Virus record (IMG/VR): IMGVR_UViG_3300013131_000077 | Span: 1-44,547 of that record | DNA length: 44,547 nucleotides | Reading direction: 5' to 3' (one strand) | DNA from: a virus | Shown: one piece after another, positions 42,143-44,547 of the stretch | Position numbering within the stretch: position 1 is the first letter of the stretch | Layout: each line of letters opens with the position of its first letter | Notes under the pieces: model-generated | What the model saw: only the letters and a program-made list of their open reading frames with translations | Database searches by the model: none | What the model was told of the DNA's origin: nothing | Translations under genes and position numbers: made by a program

Positions 42143-42195
42143 CTAATGTCAACTTGCACTTCCTTCATTGGTAGTGCTCTACAATGGGAGGCGCC

Positions 42196-43989
42196 ATGAA
42201 AATTTTGCGGAATCAGGACACCAAGTCGGCGACGTCAGAATACGTCCTATCGCTCGCAGAGCTCCAGGAACTGGAGGAAAACGAGCCGGATGACGACCTC
42301 CTGCTCCCGGTCCCGAAGGGGGACCGGTTCTACGCCAAGCAAGCCATTGACGACGTCCTCTCCGGTTACATGATGAGTTCCAGCGCCGTCTACGACGGCA
42401 TAATCATCCACGACGCAAAGACGATCGGCCCAGAACTGGCAAAGGACTTGCGGGATGCGCTGGTCTTCGTCTGGGAGCAAAAGGCCCTCGGGGCCACCAT
42501 CGGCGGCGGCAAGCCGTCGGGTGGCGGCTCCGCCGAAGACATGATCGACAGGGACGGGGACGGATACATTTACGACGGAACCCCGCAGGAGCAAAGAGTT
42601 CCGTACAAGCGCCGCGACGGCAAACCGGTCGGCGGGGGTGCTCCTGAGGGGATGGAGGCGCGACGCAGGCAGTTCGTGCGTGGCGAGGCCGCCAGGCAGG
42701 GCGTGCAACTAAACCGGGGCCCGAAACGATCGGAGCAGGAGAGAAGATTCAGGACCGAGGCGAGAGCGCGATTCGACAGGATAGCGCTCGAGGGTGAGGG
42801 ATTCATTCCCGCCGACAGAATAGAAGCGGGAGATAAGCGCAATTTCGAGAACCGCATGGGTGACGTCAACGCGGGAAGAGTCGACGATCAGGGCAGAAGC
42901 GGTTTCGGTTACGGTGGGGAGCCAGCTCCGTTCAATCCGGGACAGCGAGGCAAAAGACCCGACACCTCCTTCCAGGACAACGAGGACGCCCGCAACCAAG
43001 GCAAGCGCCCCGCCGGCAGGCCCGTGGACAGGCTGCCCGGTGCAGGCGGACCAAGCGGGAGTCTCAACCCCGGACAACGAGGGGCCAGACCCGACACGTC
43101 CAATCAACGAGCGGAAGACGCTCGCAATCAAGGCAAGCGCCCCGCCGGGAGACCGGTCGACAGACTGCCAGGAGCGGGCGGTCCCGGCTACGACGAATCT
43201 TTCGGTAGAAACGAAAGTCGTCGTCAGCAGGGAATGCGTCCCGCGGACACCTCGAATCAGAGAGCGGAAACGGCTCGTCAAGCTGGGTCTCGTCCGCAAA
43301 GACCGGTCGACAGGCTTGGTGCGGCAGGTGGCCCCGGTTACGACGAATCTTCCAATAGAGCTGAGTCCGCCAGGATGCAGGGAATGCGTCCTGCCGATAC
43401 CTCTTCGCAGAGGGCGGAAAGCGCAAGACAAGGCGCCGCTCGTCCGCAAAGACCGGTGGATCGTCTGACTGGTCCCGGTTACGACGAATCTTCCAATAGA
43501 GCCGAGTCGGCGAGAATGGGTAGGTCTCGTCCGGCCGACACTTCTTCTCAGCGGGCGGAAAGCACTAGGCAAAATCGCTCACGCCCACAGGGTCCTGCCG
43601 ACAGAATTTCTGGCCCCGGTTACGACGAATCTTCCAATAGAGCCGAAGACTCGAGAATGCAGGGTCGTCGCCCGACGGACACCTCCAACCAAAGGGCCGA
43701 GTCATCCAGACAAGGAGCGTCGCGCCCGAATCGCCCAGTAGACAGACTTGGCGGATCCGGAAATCGCAGGGCCGACGGATCTAGCAACGCGGCCGAACGA
43801 AACAGAATGAATAGATCTCGTCCGGCGGACCGTTCTTCGCAACGAAACGAAGACGCTAGACAGGGACGCGCCGCTTCGGGAACGAGGAACGCCCAGCAGA
43901 GACCGCCCGACAGGATCGACACCTCGGGCAACAGATCTCGTAGATTCGGCAGAGGGCAAAGCGACTACCTATACGGTGGCGACGCGTAA
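42196..43989 (+). CDS. Head-associated protein with EF-hand-like loop and Arg-rich 47-aa repeats
   Basis: This protein is 597 residues from the ATG at 42196; GGGAGG at 42186-42191 decides this start over an ATG 12 bases upstream. Residues 1-100 are an ordered domain (YVLSLAELQELEENEPDDD, then QAIDDVLSGYMMSSSAVYDGIIIH). Then MIDRDGDGYIYDGTPQEQR, an EF-hand or dockerin-like calcium loop often seen as a linker in actinophage head proteins. From about residue 245 there are seven imperfect repeats of about 47 residues: SSNRAESARMQGMRPADTSSQR..., PQRPVDRL, GPGYDE. The repeat region is Arg/Ser/Gly-rich and probably disordered and basic, so it could bind DNA, the capsid lattice or the large polyprotein. 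No known family is recognised. Confidence 0.82.
   Translation: MKILRNQDTKSATSEYVLSLAELQELEENEPDDDLLLPVPKGDRFYAKQAIDDVLSGYMMSSSAVYDGIIIHDAKTIGPELAKDLRDALVFVWEQKALGATIGGGKPSGGGSAEDMIDRDGDGYIYDGTPQEQRVPYKRRDGKPVGGGAPEGMEARRRQFVRGEAARQGVQLNRGPKRSEQERRFRTEARARFDRIALEGEGFIPADRIEAGDKRNFENRMGDVNAGRVDDQGRSGFGYGGEPAPFNPGQRGKRPDTSFQDNEDARNQGKRPAGRPVDRLPGAGGPSGSLNPGQRGARPDTSNQRAEDARNQGKRPAGRPVDRLPGAGGPGYDESFGRNESRRQQGMRPADTSNQRAETARQAGSRPQRPVDRLGAAGGPGYDESSNRAESARMQGMRPADTSSQRAESARQGAARPQRPVDRLTGPGYDESSNRAESARMGRSRPADTSSQRAESTRQNRSRPQGPADRISGPGYDESSNRAEDSRMQGRRPTDTSNQRAESSRQGASRPNRPVDRLGGSGNRRADGSSNAAERNRMNRSRPADRSSQRNEDARQGRAASGTRNAQQRPPDRIDTSGNRSRRFGRGQSDYLYGGDA
42931..43925 (+). repeat. In-frame tandem repeats of about 141 bp
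   Basis: Seven related units make the C-terminal half of the 597-aa protein. The segment CCCGGTTACGACGAATCTTC is identical at 43333, 43474 and 43615, exactly 141 bases (47 codons) apart, which suggests recent duplication. Earlier units (NPGQRG...RPDTS) are more divergent, and the last two degrade toward the C-terminus. Unit numbers between related phages may vary. Confidence 0.85.
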
Positions 43990-44001
43990 ACGAGCGAGTC
44001 A

Positions 44002-44205
44002 ATGAACGGCAGACCAAGCGGCGGGTACACCCGCGGGAACCGTGTTATGGGTTATGATAAACCTACACAAAATAACGCAGTCAAATTGAAATATCACTGC
44101 ATTGCGACGGGCGAGAAACGCCAGTTTCCGTGCGGCAGTTGCGTCAACCACAAGGGTTGCCTGGCGACGACGATGCAATACAAGGAGCGAAAACATGGAA
44201 CCTGA
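44002..44205 (+). CDS. Small four-Cys zinc-ribbon-like protein
   Basis: This protein is 67 residues from ATG 44002; an in-frame ATG at 44047 giving 52 residues is possible, and neither has a good ribosome site. C33, C44, C47 and C53 with H50 in 'HCIATGEKRQFPCGSCVNHKGC' look like a zinc-binding knuckle pair. A basic, Lys/Arg-rich C-terminus follows (KERKHGT). It overlaps the next gene by 11 bases and follows the repeat protein by 12, so co-transcription is likely. A role beside a second Cys-rich protein hints at head or nucleic-acid binding, but this is inference. Confidence 0.6.
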   Translation: MNGRPSGGYTRGNRVMGYDKPTQNNAVKLKYHCIATGEKRQFPCGSCVNHKGCLATTMQYKERKHGT

Positions 44206-44547
44206 GACCGGAGCACCAACCGTAAAGATCGGCGACGACGGTCAGGTCTTGCAGTGCGCCAAGGGTGCCGAGACGGCTGCCTGCGGCTACAAGGCCGGTG
44301 ACGCCGTTTGCGCGGCGTGCGGCGCCACGGCGGTCGAGGTGAAGATGTACGGCGAAGACGGTGCCGACGGAATGATGTGCAAGGCGACCGGCGAGACGGT
44401 GATGGAACCCTGCGCCGAGTGCAAGGGCGACTGCTCCGCGATGGCCTTCAAGGGCGAAATGCCCGCCCAGTTGCTCGAAAGATTCAAGAAGAAGAAGAAG
44501 ACGGGTGGCAAGAATCCGTTCGCCGAGGAAGACGAGGAAGACGAGGA
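44195..44547 (+). CDS. Partial Cys-rich protein (117+ residues)
   Basis: The start is ATG at 44195 with AAGGAG seven bases upstream. The frame is open to the right edge, so the C-terminus is missing. Eight cysteines at residues 21, 30, 39, 42, 62, 73, 76 and 80, as in 'VCAACGATAVEV' and 'CKATGETVMEPCAECKGDC', suggest two zinc-ribbon-like modules. Then comes a Lys run (RFKKKKKTGGK) and an acidic run (EEDEEDE). The gene position, after the protease and repeat protein, is where scaffold or capsid genes are expected, so this could be the N-terminus of a larger head protein. I do not recognise the family. Confidence 0.75.
   Translation, partial: MEPETGAPTVKIGDDGQVLQCAKGAETAACGYKAGDAVCAACGATAVEVKMYGEDGADGMMCKATGETVMEPCAECKGDCSAMAFKGEMPAQLLERFKKKKKTGGKNPFAEEDEEDE

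Noticed and set aside
42180-42185. TACAAT before the 597-aa gene
   Set aside because: A -10 here would start transcription within about 10 bases of the ribosome site, and the nearest -35-like sequence is 20 bases away. Co-transcription with the giant gene is simpler.
1-44547. tRNA genes, CRISPR arrays, insertion sequences, integrase or attachment sites
   Set aside because: I saw no cloverleaf, no regularly spaced direct repeats apart from the in-gene 141-bp repeats, no transposase, and no integrase motif. Absence is by eye only.

Overview
This window is a stretch of a large tailed-phage genome (myovirus, contractile tail). The DNA is GC-rich by eye (roughly 60%), with many GTG/TTG starts, tight ATGA/GTGA gene overlaps, and a small hydrophobic protein resembling r1t-type holins. 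That style, together with the Rad52-type annealing protein and the MuF/protease-type head genes, suggests a phage of an actinobacterial host. The host is inference, because no tRNA, integrase or host gene is visible.

Layout. Two divergent gene blocks flank about 26.5 kb. Everything left of it is on the minus strand and is read right to left: terminase large subunit (25185-26498), a DNA recombination block (conserved 171-aa protein, Rad52-like annealing protein, PD-(D/E)XK/Fe-S exonuclease, 182-aa protein, HNH nuclease, RuvC-like resolvase, coiled-coil protein), a ParB / PAPS-reductase-like / ParB triad (18856-21327), then head-tail connector and neck genes (16207-18793), tail sheath, tail tube, tail-assembly chaperones with a probable -1 frameshift, a 1975-aa tape measure carrying an M15-like peptidase domain, the baseplate (two hub proteins, spike, gp25-like wedge, baseplate J, a tail protein), and a holin-like protein. 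Another small gene is cut by the left edge. This is an almost complete contractile-tail gene set in conserved order.

The plus-strand block (26564 to the right edge) starts with a small membrane protein. A portal protein with a C-terminal MuF-like region follows. Next is a gene of about 13 kb encoding a protein of about 4360 residues, whose N-terminus is an HK97-type prohead protease and whose interior contains a complete DEDDh (DnaQ-like) exonuclease signature, HTH-like segments, Pro-rich linkers and many regions I do not recognise. It is followed by a 597-aa protein ending in Arg-rich 47-residue repeats and by two small Cys-rich genes, the last cut by the right edge. No recognisable major capsid protein lies in the window; it should lie just to the right.

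The most interesting part is the giant protease-headed protein. A short motif, AGM followed by a small residue, recurs about ten times at the joints between its blocks. One reading is that it is a head polyprotein cut by its own N-terminal protease, so that several internal proteins, including an exonuclease, are packaged in the capsid. A second is the ParB/PP-loop/ParB triad, which resembles the IbrA/IbrB pairing and sits inside an otherwise structural and recombination operon. Functions given for structural genes rest on motifs plus gene order; no similarity search was run.
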